DNA of 64,000 nucleotides, taken from an uncultured Verrucomicrobiota bacterium (lineage in GTDB: Bacteria; Verrucomicrobiota; Kiritimatiellia; CAIVKH01). Position 1 is the first letter of the stretch. Each line of letters starts with the position of its first letter. Positions 16,923 through 26,063 of the stretch are shown here, in pieces. The notes under the pieces are model-generated. The model saw only the letters and a program-made list of their open reading frames with translations. It searched no databases and was not told the DNA's origin. A program made the translations under genes and the position numbers. Location: NCBI GenBank assembly GCA_937996795.1, contig CALKUH010000018.1:3083-67082 (forward strand), given 5' to 3'.

Positions 16923-18403
16923 AAGCATCCGTCCATCTGGCCATCGACCTTGGCGCCTCAAACGGGCGCGTACTCGCGGGCGTGCTCGCCGGCCGCACCC
17001 TGAAGCTGGAGGAGGTGCATCGTTTCGGCAACGGCGGGCACCGGATCGGCGACCATTTCTACTGGGATCTCGTCGGCCTGTTTTCCGAGATCAAGAACGG
17101 CCTGGCGCTGGCCGCGAAGCAGTATGGCCGGCGGATCGCCAGCGTGGGCGTGGACACGTGGGGCGTGGACTATTCGCTCGTCGACCGCAAAGGCCACCTG
17201 ATGGGCCTGCCGCACCAGTACCGCGATCCGCGGACCGACGGCATGGAGGCGCGCGCGTGCAAGCGCGTGCCGCGCCGGAAGATTTACGAGAAGACCGGCA
17301 TCCAGTTCATGTTCTTCAACACGATGCTGCAGTTGATGGCGGATGCCGCGGACCGGCCCGACATGCTCGCGTCGGCGCATCGCCTGCTGTTCACGCCGGA
17401 CCTGATCAACTTCTGGCTCACCGGGCGGATGACGAACGAGTACACGATCGCGAGCACGAGCCAGTTGCTCAACGCGCGCACGCGCGGCTGGGCGCACGAC
17501 CTGATTGGCGCGCTCGGCCTGCCGAAAAAGATTTTCGGGCCGCTGATCCGGCCCGGCGCGGAGATCGGGCCGGTGCGGGCGTCGGTGTGCGAGGAGACGG
17601 GCCTCGGCCCCGTGCGGGTGATCGCGCCGGGCTGCCACGACACCGCCTCGGCGGTGGCCGCCATTTCGGCGGGCGCGGGTGACCGGATGTACCTCAGCTC
17701 GGGGACGTGGTCGCTGATGGGCGTGGAGTCGGCCGAGCCGGTCATCAACGACGCGAGCTATCGCTACGGGTTCACGAACGAGGGCGGCATCGACGGGCGC
17801 ATCCGCGTGCTGAAAAACATCTGCGGGCTCTGGCTCGTGCAGGAATGCCGCCGCATCTGGGCGTCGCAGGGCATGAACTATTCCTATCCCGACCTGCGCG
17901 CGGAGGCGACCAAGGCCGAGCCGTTCACGGCGCTGATCAACCCCGATGATCCGTCGTTCGCGACGCCGGGCGACATGCCGGCGCGCATCGCGGCCTTCTG
18001 CAGGAAGACGCGCCAGCGCGTGCCGAAGGCGCCGGGCGAATTCGTGCGCGTGATCAACGAGAGCCTCGCACTGCGCTACCGCCAGGTGTGCGCGCAGCTG
18101 GAGGAAGTGACCGGGCGCCGGTTCACGAGCCTGCATGTGATGGGCGGTGGTTCGCGCGAGGAGTTGCTCAACCAGTACACCGCCGACGCGCTCCAGCGGC
18201 CGGTGCAGTGCGGACCTATCGAGGCCACCGCGCTCGGCAACATCCTCGTGCAGATGCGCGCGACCCGGGCGATCCCGTCCCTTGAGGCGGGCCACGCCCT
18301 GATCCAGCGCTCGTTCCCGCTCGAACACTTCAAGCCGCGCGAAGCCGCCCCGTGGAACGCCGCCGCGTTGCGGTTCGATGCGCTGACGAAGGCGAAGGCC
18401 TGA
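16919..18403 (+). CDS. rhaB: Rhamnulokinase (FGGY kinase)
   Basis: The 494-aa FGGY-family kinase begins with the phosphate-binding DLGASNGRVLAG and has the substrate region VGVDTWGVDYSLVD with QYRDPRTDGM. The C-terminal ATP domain has LSSGTWSLMGVE and HVMGGGSREELLNQYTADAL. These features match RhaB, which phosphorylates L-rhamnulose at O1. The ATG overlaps the aldolase stop (ATGA), so the kinase and the aldolase that splits its product are coupled. L-fuculose is the main alternative substrate. No isomerase gene is visible in the window. Confidence 0.88.
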   Translation: MKASVHLAIDLGASNGRVLAGVLAGRTLKLEEVHRFGNGGHRIGDHFYWDLVGLFSEIKNGLALAAKQYGRRIASVGVDTWGVDYSLVDRKGHLMGLPHQYRDPRTDGMEARACKRVPRRKIYEKTGIQFMFFNTMLQLMADAADRPDMLASAHRLLFTPDLINFWLTGRMTNEYTIASTSQLLNARTRGWAHDLIGALGLPKKIFGPLIRPGAEIGPVRASVCEETGLGPVRVIAPGCHDTASAVAAISAGAGDRMYLSSGTWSLMGVESAEPVINDASYRYGFTNEGGIDGRIRVLKNICGLWLVQECRRIWASQGMNYSYPDLRAEATKAEPFTALINPDDPSFATPGDMPARIAAFCRKTRQRVPKAPGEFVRVINESLALRYRQVCAQLEEVTGRRFTSLHVMGGGSREELLNQYTADALQRPVQCGPIEATALGNILVQMRATRAIPSLEAGHALIQRSFPLEHFKPREAAPWNAAALRFDALTKAKA

Positions 18404-18408
18404 CCGGC

Positions 18409-20163
18409 ATGTACCAGCTGCTGTTTCCATCCGCGATTCGGGAGGATCTCCACGGGTATGGATGGAAACCGTTTGCGCGCGATGCGCAGGCCGGGCTCAC
18501 GGTGGCGGTCTTCGCCGCGCCGCAGGGCGTGGCGTATGCGCTGCTCGCCGGCGTTCCGCCGGTGCACGGGTTGTACGCGGCGCTGGTGATGTCGGTTGTC
18601 GCCGCACTGTGGGGCAGTTCGCGCTTCGTGAACACCGGCCCCACGAATTCCGCGGCCTTGCTGACGGCGGTGGCCTTGCTGCCGTGGGCGGGATCGCCGG
18701 ACTTCCTGCGGGTCTGTTTCGCGCTGACGCTGCTGGTGGGCGTGATGCGCATGGGCCTCGGATTGATGCGTCTGGGCCGGCTCGTGCAGTGGGTGCCGGA
18801 GTCCGGCTTCCTCGGCTTTACCGTGGGCGCGGGCCTGTTGATCGCGCTCGGCCAGCTCCACCACCTGTTTAATGTCGCGCCCGGCGCCGGCGCGTGGCCG
18901 CCGGCACGGGTCTGGGGCACGCTCCAGCACCTCGGCGCGCTGAATCCGCACACCACGGCCATCGGCCTCGGCTGCCTCGCGGTCCTGCTGCTGACCGATC
19001 GCACGCGGATGCGCAACGCGGCGTCGCTCGCGGTACTTGTGCTGGCGTCGTGCTACGCGATATTGGCCGGGCCTGAGGCGGGCATCCGCCTGGTGCGCGA
19101 CATCGTGCCGGTCAGCCACGGCCTGCCGTCCTTCACGCTGCCGCTGTTCGCGCCGCAGACCTTGATCGACCTGCTGCCGTCCGCGCTCGCGATTTCCGTC
19201 GTGGGGCTGATCGAGGCGGTCTCCATCGGGCAGTCGCTCGCGCTGAAACACCGGGAACGCCTCGATTATGACCGCGAGTTCGTGGGGCAGGGCCTGAGCC
19301 ACATCGTGTCGGCGTTCTTCCAGGGCATGCCCGGGTCGGGCTCGTTCAGCCGGTCCGCGCTGATGGAACACGCCGGGGCCGCCACGCGGTTCGGCAATGT
19401 ATTCTTCGGCCTGTTCACCGCGCTGGCCCTGCTGCTGGCGCCGCGCCTGCTGGATATGATCCCCGTCAGCGCGCTGGCGGGCCTGCTGCTGTTCATCGGC
19501 TACAAACTCGTCAACGTCACCCGCATCCGCCGTGTCTACGCCACGTCGCGCTCGGATGTGATCCTGCTGATCGCGACGTTCGTCGTCACCGTCTTCGTCC
19601 GCATCGAATACGGCATCTTTGTCGGCGTCGTGCTCGGCGCGCTGCTGTTCCTGCGCCACGCCTGCGCGGTGCATCTCTCGGAGCTCACGCCGTCCGCGGA
19701 GGAGGAGGGCCGCTACGACGAGGCGCCCTACGGCGGCGGTGCGGCGCATGCGCCGAGCGACGTGGTGGCGCTGACGCTGTCCGGCGACCTGTTCTACGGC
19801 CAGGCGTCGGACCTGCGCGACCAGCTCGACGAGATCCTGCGCGTCCAGCGCCCGCGCCGCCTCATCATCCGCATGCGCCGCGCGCATACGGTGGACTATT
19901 CCTGCTGGAGCGTGCTGTTCGATTGCGCGGAAACGCTCGCGCGGCAGGGCGGATCCATCTACCTCACCGGCGTGAGCCCCGCGCTCCAGCGCGTGATCTG
20001 CAAAGAGGCGCTGCAACGCCTCATCCCCCGCGAACGCGTGTACGCGCAGACCGATGCGCCGTTCGAGTCGTTTGAAACCTGCCTGTCCGACGTGCTGCGG
20101 TCCCTGCCGGCGGACGCCGCGCTGAGTCCCGCGTGGCAGCGCGCGCGTGCGGGGTTGAAATGA
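18409..20163 (+). CDS. SulP-family anion transporter with STAS domain
   Basis: The 584-aa membrane protein has the SulP transmembrane core (AGLTVAVFAAPQGVAYALLAGVPPVHGLYAAL, GLSHIVSAFFQGMPGSGSFSRSAL) with about 10-12 hydrophobic segments. A C-terminal STAS domain follows from about residue 460 (VVALTLSGDLFYGQASDLRDQL). SulP proteins carry sulfate, bicarbonate or other anions across the inner membrane. The gene starts 5 bp after rhaB, so it is in the same transcript. That is unusual and could mean the cluster handles a sulfated or acidic sugar, or a bystander. Confidence 0.88.
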   Translation: MYQLLFPSAIREDLHGYGWKPFARDAQAGLTVAVFAAPQGVAYALLAGVPPVHGLYAALVMSVVAALWGSSRFVNTGPTNSAALLTAVALLPWAGSPDFLRVCFALTLLVGVMRMGLGLMRLGRLVQWVPESGFLGFTVGAGLLIALGQLHHLFNVAPGAGAWPPARVWGTLQHLGALNPHTTAIGLGCLAVLLLTDRTRMRNAASLAVLVLASCYAILAGPEAGIRLVRDIVPVSHGLPSFTLPLFAPQTLIDLLPSALAISVVGLIEAVSIGQSLALKHRERLDYDREFVGQGLSHIVSAFFQGMPGSGSFSRSALMEHAGAATRFGNVFFGLFTALALLLAPRLLDMIPVSALAGLLLFIGYKLVNVTRIRRVYATSRSDVILLIATFVVTVFVRIEYGIFVGVVLGALLFLRHACAVHLSELTPSAEEEGRYDEAPYGGGAAHAPSDVVALTLSGDLFYGQASDLRDQLDEILRVQRPRRLIIRMRRAHTVDYSCWSVLFDCAETLARQGGSIYLTGVSPALQRVICKEALQRLIPRERVYAQTDAPFESFETCLSDVLRSLPADAALSPAWQRARAGLK

Positions 20164-20255
20164 GTTGGACAACCGGGCGCGTTTCCATCCTAATCAACAA
20201 ATAGACTTCGAATTCATTCCCGTGTTGTGTGTTGTAAATAATGAGGAGGACGAAC

Positions 20256-21227
20256 ATGCGTAGGATTATGGCGGGTGTGGTGGCGCTGGCGGCCGTGGCG
20301 GTGATGGCGGGCGTGGCCGGTGCGCGCGAGTTGAATCTGGGCGTCATTCCGAAAAGCAACGGCGGTGAATTCTGGGAGACGGTGAAGAAGGGCGCCTTGC
20401 AGGCGGGCGCGGACCTCGGCGTGCGCATCCGCTGGGAAGGCACCGTGTCCGAAACCGAGATCGCCGAGCAGAACAAGATCATCGAAAACATGGTGAACCT
20501 CGGCGTGGACGGACTCGCCATCGCGCCGCTGAACCGCGTGGCCCAGCGCAAGCAGGTGGAGCAGGCGGTGAAGGCCGGCATCCCCGTGGTGATTTTTGAT
20601 TCCGCAGTGGACGGCAAGGCGCACTCCAGTTTCGTCGCCACGGACAACGAGAAGGCGGGCGCGCTCGGCGGGCGGCACCTTGTCTCGCTGCTCGGCCAGA
20701 AACCCGCGCGCGTAATGTGCATGCGCTTCGTGCAGGGCACGGGCAGCACCGAGGCGCGCGCGCAGGGCTTCATCCAGGTCGCGAAGGAGGCCGGCTACAC
20801 GGTGGTGGCCGACCCGTATCCGGACACGGGCACGATCGAAGGGTGCAAAACCGCGGCGGCCAACACGCTCGAGAAATTCGTGAAGGGCGGCGTGCTGGAA
20901 CTCGACGGCGTCTTCGCGGCGAATCTCTACTCGGCGCTCGGCGTCGCGGCGGCGCTGGAGGACTTGCAGAAGGCGGGCATCAAGACGAACGTCCGGTTCG
21001 TCGGCTTCGACACGTCGAAGAAACTCGTGGAGGACGTGCAGGCGGGCCGCATCGACGCGCTCGTCGCGCAGGACCCGTACCGCATGGGCTATCTCGCGGT
21101 TGAGACGATCACCAAGGTGGTCAAGGGCGAATCCGTCGACGCCGTGACCGACACCGGCGCGGTGCTCGTCACGAAGGACGGCCTCGCGAACGATCCCGCC
21201 ATCCGCAAACTCGTCGGCCTGGAGTAA
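20256..21227 (+). CDS. Sugar ABC transporter substrate-binding protein (RbsB/RhaS type)
   Basis: The 323-aa protein has a signal peptide (RRIMAGVVALAAVAVMAGVAGARE) and a periplasmic-binding-protein type I fold: LGVIPKSNGGEFWETVKKGALQAG, IAPLNRVAQRKQVEQAV and GVFAANLYSALGVAAAL. The ATG at 20256 has a strong GAGGAGG ribosome site 7-8 bp upstream; an in-frame ATG at 20241 would place that site inside the gene. It delivers a monosaccharide to the ATPase and permease encoded next. Given rhaB nearby, a deoxyhexose is likely. Confidence 0.88.
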   Translation: MRRIMAGVVALAAVAVMAGVAGARELNLGVIPKSNGGEFWETVKKGALQAGADLGVRIRWEGTVSETEIAEQNKIIENMVNLGVDGLAIAPLNRVAQRKQVEQAVKAGIPVVIFDSAVDGKAHSSFVATDNEKAGALGGRHLVSLLGQKPARVMCMRFVQGTGSTEARAQGFIQVAKEAGYTVVADPYPDTGTIEGCKTAAANTLEKFVKGGVLELDGVFAANLYSALGVAAALEDLQKAGIKTNVRFVGFDTSKKLVEDVQAGRIDALVAQDPYRMGYLAVETITKVVKGESVDAVTDTGAVLVTKDGLANDPAIRKLVGLE

Positions 21228-21231
21228 TCGA

Positions 21232-22743
21232 TTGTCCGATCCGGTCCCCAGCGCGACCGCGCGATTGGAAATGCGCGGGGTGGTCAAAAGCTTCGGCGCC
21301 ACCCGCGCGCTGCGCGGCGTGGACATCACCATCGCGCCCGGCGAGGTGATGGCGCTGGTCGGCGAAAACGGCGCGGGCAAGAGCACGCTGATGAAGGTGC
21401 TCTCCGGCGCCCACCAGCCGGACGGCGGGACGATGCACCTGGACGGCGCGCCGTACCGGCCCGCGAACCCCTTGCAGGCCCGCGCGGCGGGCGTCGCGAT
21501 GATCTACCAGGAACTCGCGCTCGCCCCGCACCTCTCCGTGATGGAGAACATCCTGCTCGGCATCGAATCCACGCGCGGGCCGCTGATGAACTGGCCCGCG
21601 ATGCGTGCGCGCGCGGCGGCCGCGTTGAAACAGGTCGGCCTCGAGGACGTGCGCCCGGACCTGCCGCTGCGCCGCCTGTCCATCGCGCACCAGCAATTGG
21701 TCGAAATCGCGCGGGCCGTCGCGCTCGACTGCCGCGTGCTGGTGCTGGATGAGCCGACGAGTTCGCTCACGCGCAAGGACATCGAAAAGCTGTTCGCGCT
21801 GATCCGGCAGCTCAAGGCGCGCGGCATTTCCGTCGTGTACATTTCGCACTTCCTGGAGGAGGTCCGCGAAATTTCCGACCGCTTCACCGTGTTGCGCGAC
21901 GGCGAGACCGTGGGCGCCGGCGTCACGAAGGATACGCCCACCGATCGCATCATCGCGCTGATGGTCGGGCGCGAGGTCGCGGAATTGTATCCGCGCAGCG
22001 CGCGCACGCCCGGCGAGGTCCTGCTTGAACTCGACGGGCTCGCGGGACGCGGCAAGCCGGAGTCCGCGTCGCTCGGCCTGCGGCGCGGCGAGGTGCTCGG
22101 CATCGCCGGCCTCGTCGGCGCGGGCCGCACGGAACTGATGCGCGCGGTGTTCGGCCTGGACGCGGTGCGGCGCGGACGCATCCGGATCGGCGCGCACGAA
22201 GGCGCCGCCGCGCCCGACGTGCGCTGGGGGCAGCGCGTGGGGATGGTCAGCGAGGACCGCAAGAAGGAAGGCCTCGCGGTCCGGCTCAGCATTGCCGACA
22301 ACCTGACGCTCCCGCGCCTCGCGGGGTTGGGGCCGTGGCGTCTCGTGACGCCGCGCCGCCAGCGCGCCGCGTGCCGGCCGTGGATCGAAAAGATCCCGAT
22401 CAAATGCGCCGGCCCGCAGCAGGCGGTGCAGGGCCTGTCCGGCGGGAACCAGCAGAAGGTCGCGATCGCGCGCCTGCTGCACGCGGATGTGGATGTGCTG
22501 TTGCTGGATGAGCCGACGCGCGGGATCGATGTCGGGTCCAAGGCGCAGATTTACCAGTTGATCGACGAGCTGGCGGGGCAGGGCAAGGCCGTGCTGATGA
22601 TCAGCAGCTACCTGCCGGAATTGCTGGGCACCTGCGACCGTATCGCGGTGATGTGCCGCGGGCGGCTGGGCGAGGCCCGTCCGCGCGCCGACTGGAATGA
22701 ACACCGATTGATGCAGGCCGCCACGGGCCAGGAGGACTCATGA
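21232..22743 (+). CDS. Sugar ABC transporter ATP-binding protein, RbsA-like double ATPase
   Basis: The 503-aa protein contains two ABC cassettes. The first has Walker A GENGAGKSTL, a degenerate signature in the LSIAHQQLVEIARA region and Walker B VLVLDEPTSSL. The second has the typically altered Walker A region (GLVGAGRTEL), signature LSGGNQQKVAIARLL and Walker B VLLLDEPTRGIDVG. This is the hallmark of ribose/rhamnose-class importers. The start is a TTG at 21232, four bases after the previous stop, and the gene overlaps the permease by four bases. Confidence 0.9.
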   Translation: MSDPVPSATARLEMRGVVKSFGATRALRGVDITIAPGEVMALVGENGAGKSTLMKVLSGAHQPDGGTMHLDGAPYRPANPLQARAAGVAMIYQELALAPHLSVMENILLGIESTRGPLMNWPAMRARAAAALKQVGLEDVRPDLPLRRLSIAHQQLVEIARAVALDCRVLVLDEPTSSLTRKDIEKLFALIRQLKARGISVVYISHFLEEVREISDRFTVLRDGETVGAGVTKDTPTDRIIALMVGREVAELYPRSARTPGEVLLELDGLAGRGKPESASLGLRRGEVLGIAGLVGAGRTELMRAVFGLDAVRRGRIRIGAHEGAAAPDVRWGQRVGMVSEDRKKEGLAVRLSIADNLTLPRLAGLGPWRLVTPRRQRAACRPWIEKIPIKCAGPQQAVQGLSGGNQQKVAIARLLHADVDVLLLDEPTRGIDVGSKAQIYQLIDELAGQGKAVLMISSYLPELLGTCDRIAVMCRGRLGEARPRADWNEHRLMQAATGQEDS

Positions 22744-23801
22744 GCACCGCGACCACCCGACCCTCGATTTTCCACGCGCCGTGGGCCGACCTGCTCGGCC
22801 GCTTCGTCGCGTTGCTCCTGGTCTTCGCGTTCTTTGCCGTGATGGTCGAGGACGGGAAATTCTACACGCCGCGCAATCTCGAGACGATCCTGCGCCAGAG
22901 CGCCGTGTACGCGACCGCCGGCCTCGGGGTCACGCTGGTCATCATCACCGCGGGCATCGACCTGTCGATCGGCGCGATGATCGCGCTGTCCGTCGTCACC
23001 GTCGCCTCGGTGTTGAACCTCGGCGGCGGTGGCGAGGCGGCCACGATCGGCGCGAGCGAGGCGCAGTATCTGGTGTACCAGTACCCCGTGCTGTTGCCCA
23101 TCGCCGCGGTGCTGGCGGGGATCGGGGCCGCGACGCTGGCGGGGGCCGTTAACGGCAGTCTCGTGGTCGGCGCGCGGCTGATGCCGTTTATCGTGACGCT
23201 CGGCACGATGGGCGTGTTCCGCGGACTCGCGAAGGGCGTGTCGCACGAACGCGATATTTATCCGCCGGAATCGACGTGGATCGGCTCGTTGATGGACCCG
23301 ACGCTGACCAGCGCGACGCGCGGGTGGATGATCCTGCCGCCCGGCGTCTGGATCCTGCTCATCGGCCTGCTCGCGACCGGCTTCCTGCTGCGCTACACGC
23401 AGCTCGGCCGCCACATTTTTGCCGTTGGGTCGAACGAGGAAACCGCGCGGCTGTGCGGCGTGCGCGTGGGGCGGACGAAGCTGATCGTCTACACGCTGTG
23501 CGGATTCTTCTGCGGGGTCGCCGGGTTGATGCAGTTTTCCTACGGCGGCGGCATCGGCCAGCCGACGACTGCGATCAGCTATGAGTTATTCGTCATCGCG
23601 GCGGTGATCATCGGCGGCGCCAGTTTCCTCGGCGGCGAAGGGTCCGTGCTTGGCACCCTGATCGGTTCGCTGATGATCACGATCCTCTACACCGGCGGTA
23701 AAATGATGGGCTGGCCCCAGTGGGTCCAGGAAATGGTCATCGGCGCCATCATCATCGCCGCCGTAGCCCTCGACCGCCTCCGCCACCGCCGCGCCACCTA
23801 G
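22740..23801 (+). CDS. Sugar ABC transporter permease, RbsC-like
   Basis: The 353-aa membrane protein has about eight to ten hydrophobic segments and the RbsC family features ITAGIDLSIGAMIALS, FIVTLGTMGVFRGLAKG and the EAA-like cytoplasmic loop LGRHIFAVGSNEETARLCGV. It forms the inner-membrane channel with the two preceding gene products. Its ATG overlaps the ATPase stop. It is the last gene of the plus-strand cluster. Confidence 0.9.
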   Translation: MSTATTRPSIFHAPWADLLGRFVALLLVFAFFAVMVEDGKFYTPRNLETILRQSAVYATAGLGVTLVIITAGIDLSIGAMIALSVVTVASVLNLGGGGEAATIGASEAQYLVYQYPVLLPIAAVLAGIGAATLAGAVNGSLVVGARLMPFIVTLGTMGVFRGLAKGVSHERDIYPPESTWIGSLMDPTLTSATRGWMILPPGVWILLIGLLATGFLLRYTQLGRHIFAVGSNEETARLCGVRVGRTKLIVYTLCGFFCGVAGLMQFSYGGGIGQPTTAISYELFVIAAVIIGGASFLGGEGSVLGTLIGSLMITILYTGGKMMGWPQWVQEMVIGAIIIAAVALDRLRHRRAT

Positions 23802-23850
23802 AGCGGTGGCGGGGCGGCGGGTGTAGAGACGTGTGACCTTTGAGGATTCA

Positions 23851-24360
23851 TCAGGAGTCGAGTGCCCGAATCTGTCGGATGAACTCCGCAAGAATTGTCG
23901 AGTTGATGTGGTGAGAATTGATGCGGTTGATTTCTTGGGCAGTCTTTATCGCTCGCGTTGCAGATAGATCACCGCGTCTATGGGCCAGTAGCATGGCTTC
24001 GAGCCCCCAAATAGGGCGAACACCCACCTCCTGACAGCGCCGTCGCAGGCAGTGGTCATTTGTCAGGCATCCCCATTTTCGCTGCCGCGCGATAGCCAGG
24101 CAGAGTTTGTCGCGACCAGAAAGGGGGCCACCCCGAATGGCTGCCTCCACCAGTTCTTCCACTGTTGGAATGCACAATTGCAGGCCAATTCGCCGCGCCT
24201 CAGAAAAAGTTAATGCTTCGACCTCGTACAGAACATCTTGAGCTACGTGAAGTGTCGCGAAGGATTTTGCCAATATGGACAAGACCTCTACATCAGCCTC
24301 CGCGAAGTCAATGAGCACGCTGGCGTCACTGATCAAAGAGGCTGGCAGGTCATCAATCAT
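23851..24360 (-). CDS. PIN-domain protein, probable toxin-type nuclease partner
   Basis: The 169-aa protein starts with a PIN motif (VISDASVLIDFAEADVEVL). It retains later acidic positions (LYEVEALTF, GRDKLCLAIARQRKWGCLTND) in the PIN order. PIN proteins are Mg-dependent ribonucleases and often toxins. The gene begins 3 bp after the stop of an XRE-ImmA/IrrE gene, so the two form an operon. This pairing suggests a toxin-antitoxin or stress-response unit. Length is slightly above the usual 130-150 aa. Confidence 0.7.
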   Translation of the reverse strand: MIDDLPASLISDASVLIDFAEADVEVLSILAKSFATLHVAQDVLYEVEALTFSEARRIGLQLCIPTVEELVEAAIRGGPLSGRDKLCLAIARQRKWGCLTNDHCLRRRCQEVGVRPIWGLEAMLLAHRRGDLSATRAIKTAQEINRINSHHINSTILAEFIRQIRALDS

Positions 24361-24363
24361 CTC

Positions 24364-25464
24364 TTACCGCGCCGCACTCCAGGAATCAATGCGCGCCCGC
24401 ATTTCTTTCAGGGATATGCCCAGGATTTCGGCCGCGCGGTCAGTGCTGATCTTCTCGAGTTCCCATGCTTTGCGGACGAGGAGATCAAGTCGATCTTCAC
24501 GAAAGTCCGGCTCTGCGAGTGGAAAGGGATCGCTCTTCGGCGGGACTTTTTTGCCATAACGTTGTTCATAGAGATCCCTGAAGCGGTCCATGATATCCCT
24601 GTCCGCACCGTGCTCCTCAATTAAGCGACGCAATACAGTGAGGTAGCTGACGAGAAAGTGCCGCTTGATTTTGAGTACACGGTCAACGAAGTGAAGTCCC
24701 GCATACTCTTCCCACTTTTCCTCGAAAGCTTTTTTCGGCATGAGTAAGTATGACGCGAACTGGTTCGCTTCTTTCTCTTCATTTACGTCCGGGGATTCTT
24801 CCGCGAATTCACCGGTATAGCTATCCGGATGCATGAGCAGATGACCCAACTCGTGAGCGGTTGAGAATATCTGCCGTTCCACGGGAATCTCCGGGCGCAC
24901 ATTGATGACTATCGCGGGCCCTTGGTCGGCCTCGCCCACCGACAAGCCGAAAAAGATATCGGAACGGGAGGAGGTGAGCATCAGCTTGATCCCTGCATCC
25001 TCAATGGCGTCGCAGATATCATTAATTGGCGCGTCAGCAGGGATATGCATGTCGGTGCGTGCCCGCTCTGCCATTCGACGAGGGTTCGATTCCCCCCCGA
25101 CCAACCCCTTGAGTTTATTTACGGGACGAAGGCCCAGCTCCTCCTCCAATTCGTTAAAATCCTGCAACCAAATCGCCACGCGGTGGACGATCTCTTCCCG
25201 TTCAGCCTCCTGCTGTGCACTTTTCGCTTTGTTGGAGCGAAAACGGAGGGTTGCCAGACGGGGTACCTCGCGAAACAGCTCAATAGAGGACACGCCCAAC
25301 GCCCCGGCCAGTCGCTGAATATTGCCTTCGCGCGGTACCGCAGCGCCGGTTTCTATCGCCCGGTATGCATTGCGGCTGATGCCGGCCTTTTGTGCCAGCT
25401 CTCCCTGATTGAGGCCGTTCAGCGCGCGCAAGCGACGCAAGTTGCTGGATACATTTTCGATCAT
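24364..25464 (-). CDS. XRE-type regulator with ImmA/IrrE metallopeptidase domain
   Basis: The 366-aa protein has an N-terminal XRE helix-turn-helix (LRRLRALNGLNQGELAQKAG, residues about 8-60). A central/C-terminal zinc peptidase domain has the HExxH motif in TAHELGHLLMH at about residue 192. ImmA/IrrE-class proteases cleave or remodel repressors, and in many genomes they act as antitoxin-like regulators of an adjacent gene. Here the adjacent gene encodes a PIN protein. Base composition is lower in GC than the sugar clusters, in keeping with acquired DNA. Confidence 0.82.
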   Translation of the reverse strand: MIENVSSNLRRLRALNGLNQGELAQKAGISRNAYRAIETGAAVPREGNIQRLAGALGVSSIELFREVPRLATLRFRSNKAKSAQQEAEREEIVHRVAIWLQDFNELEEELGLRPVNKLKGLVGGESNPRRMAERARTDMHIPADAPINDICDAIEDAGIKLMLTSSRSDIFFGLSVGEADQGPAIVINVRPEIPVERQIFSTAHELGHLLMHPDSYTGEFAEESPDVNEEKEANQFASYLLMPKKAFEEKWEEYAGLHFVDRVLKIKRHFLVSYLTVLRRLIEEHGADRDIMDRFRDLYEQRYGKKVPPKSDPFPLAEPDFREDRLDLLVRKAWELEKISTDRAAEILGISLKEMRARIDSWSAAR

Positions 25465-25518
25465 ATTGGCCCTCCGTCATCTAGTGTGTGCGCTTGGATA
25501 TTCCTCCTTCCTTTTGGG

Positions 25519-25836
25519 CTAACGAAGCTGATTGTTCAGGGTTGGTTGAAGATTTCGGATCAACATGCGTTCCCACAGGTCCCGGGTCGCCTGTAGTGGC
25601 ACTACCCTCGCATGAACGTGGGTAGCCCCAAGTCGAGCTGCATGTGCCCACTCCTCGTGATTAGCAAATCTCGCTGAAAAATCTTTTGCCTGACCAACAT
25701 ACAAAGGAATCCAGCCTTTAGTGGTTCGGTAGGTGAATATGTACAAGCCCGAGACCTTGTTCCACGTTGTCCCGTCGCCGTACACGGTAAACTCAAGACT
25801 TTCCCCATTTCCAAGCGGCCATGAGCAAGTAGTCAT
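25519..25836 (-). CDS. Small GIY-YIG-like nuclease-domain protein
   Basis: The 105-aa protein matches the GIY-YIG core: SGLYIFTYRT for the GIY strand, IPLYVGQAKDFSARFANHEEWA for the YIG strand and the following helix with Arg, and MLIRNLQPTLN at the C-terminus. Such mini-proteins occur as single-domain UvrC-like nucleases of unknown role. It lies just upstream of the XRE-ImmA gene on the same strand. A PIN, a peptidase-regulator and a GIY-YIG protein in a row mark an accessory island. Confidence 0.72.
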   Translation of the reverse strand: MTTCSWPLGNGESLEFTVYGDGTTWNKVSGLYIFTYRTTKGWIPLYVGQAKDFSARFANHEEWAHAARLGATHVHARVVPLQATRDLWERMLIRNLQPTLNNQLR

Positions 25837-25903
25837 TGCAATTTTCCTTTCTCTCTTCGGATTGAAATCTTGATCTGGAGAAAGAATAACCCAGGCCTGT
25901 CGG

Positions 25904-25936
25904 TTGTCAATATCATCGTATTAATAAAATTGACAA
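25904..25936. promoter_or_regulatory. Inverted repeat upstream of the GIY-YIG gene
   Basis: Perfect 8-bp arms TTGTCAAT and ATTGACAA are separated by 17 AT-rich bases. Each arm contains a -35-like hexamer pointing outward (TTGTCA on minus, TTGACA on plus). The site could be an operator shared by divergent promoters. Confidence 0.45.
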
Positions 25937-25967
25937 GTTTTGAGCGGTTACCTAGGCTCACCAACGT

Positions 25968-26003
25968 AAAAAAACCTCCGGGCGTTTCGAGCACCCGGAG
26001 GTT
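25968..26003 (-). terminator. Rho-independent terminator (minus strand)
   Basis: A 10-bp perfect stem AACCTCCGGG / CCCGGAGGTT with an 11-nt loop is followed on the minus strand by seven U residues (A-run at 25968-25974). There is no protein gene directly upstream on that strand, which is why a small RNA is proposed. Confidence 0.75.
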
Positions 26004-26057
26004 GGCTCCGAAATTCAAGGGAAGCTCGGAGCGCTTGGCCTAATGGCCCGTTAGAAT
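25968..26057 (-). ncRNA. Candidate small RNA with three hairpins
   Basis: From the promoter at 26064-26093 to the terminator at 25968 there is room for a transcript of about 90 nt with no credible ORF. It would form GGCC-ATTA-GGCC, then a 7-bp stem GCTCCGA / TCGGAGC, then the terminator hairpin. It is divergent from the DUF2188 gene starting at 26125. No known RNA family is recognised. Confidence 0.4.
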
Positions 26058-26063
26058 GGCAGA

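Noticed and set aside
18076..20172. 698-codon open frame on the minus strand
   Set aside because: It lies opposite rhaB and the SulP gene, has an Arg/His/Gln-rich composition and no domain.
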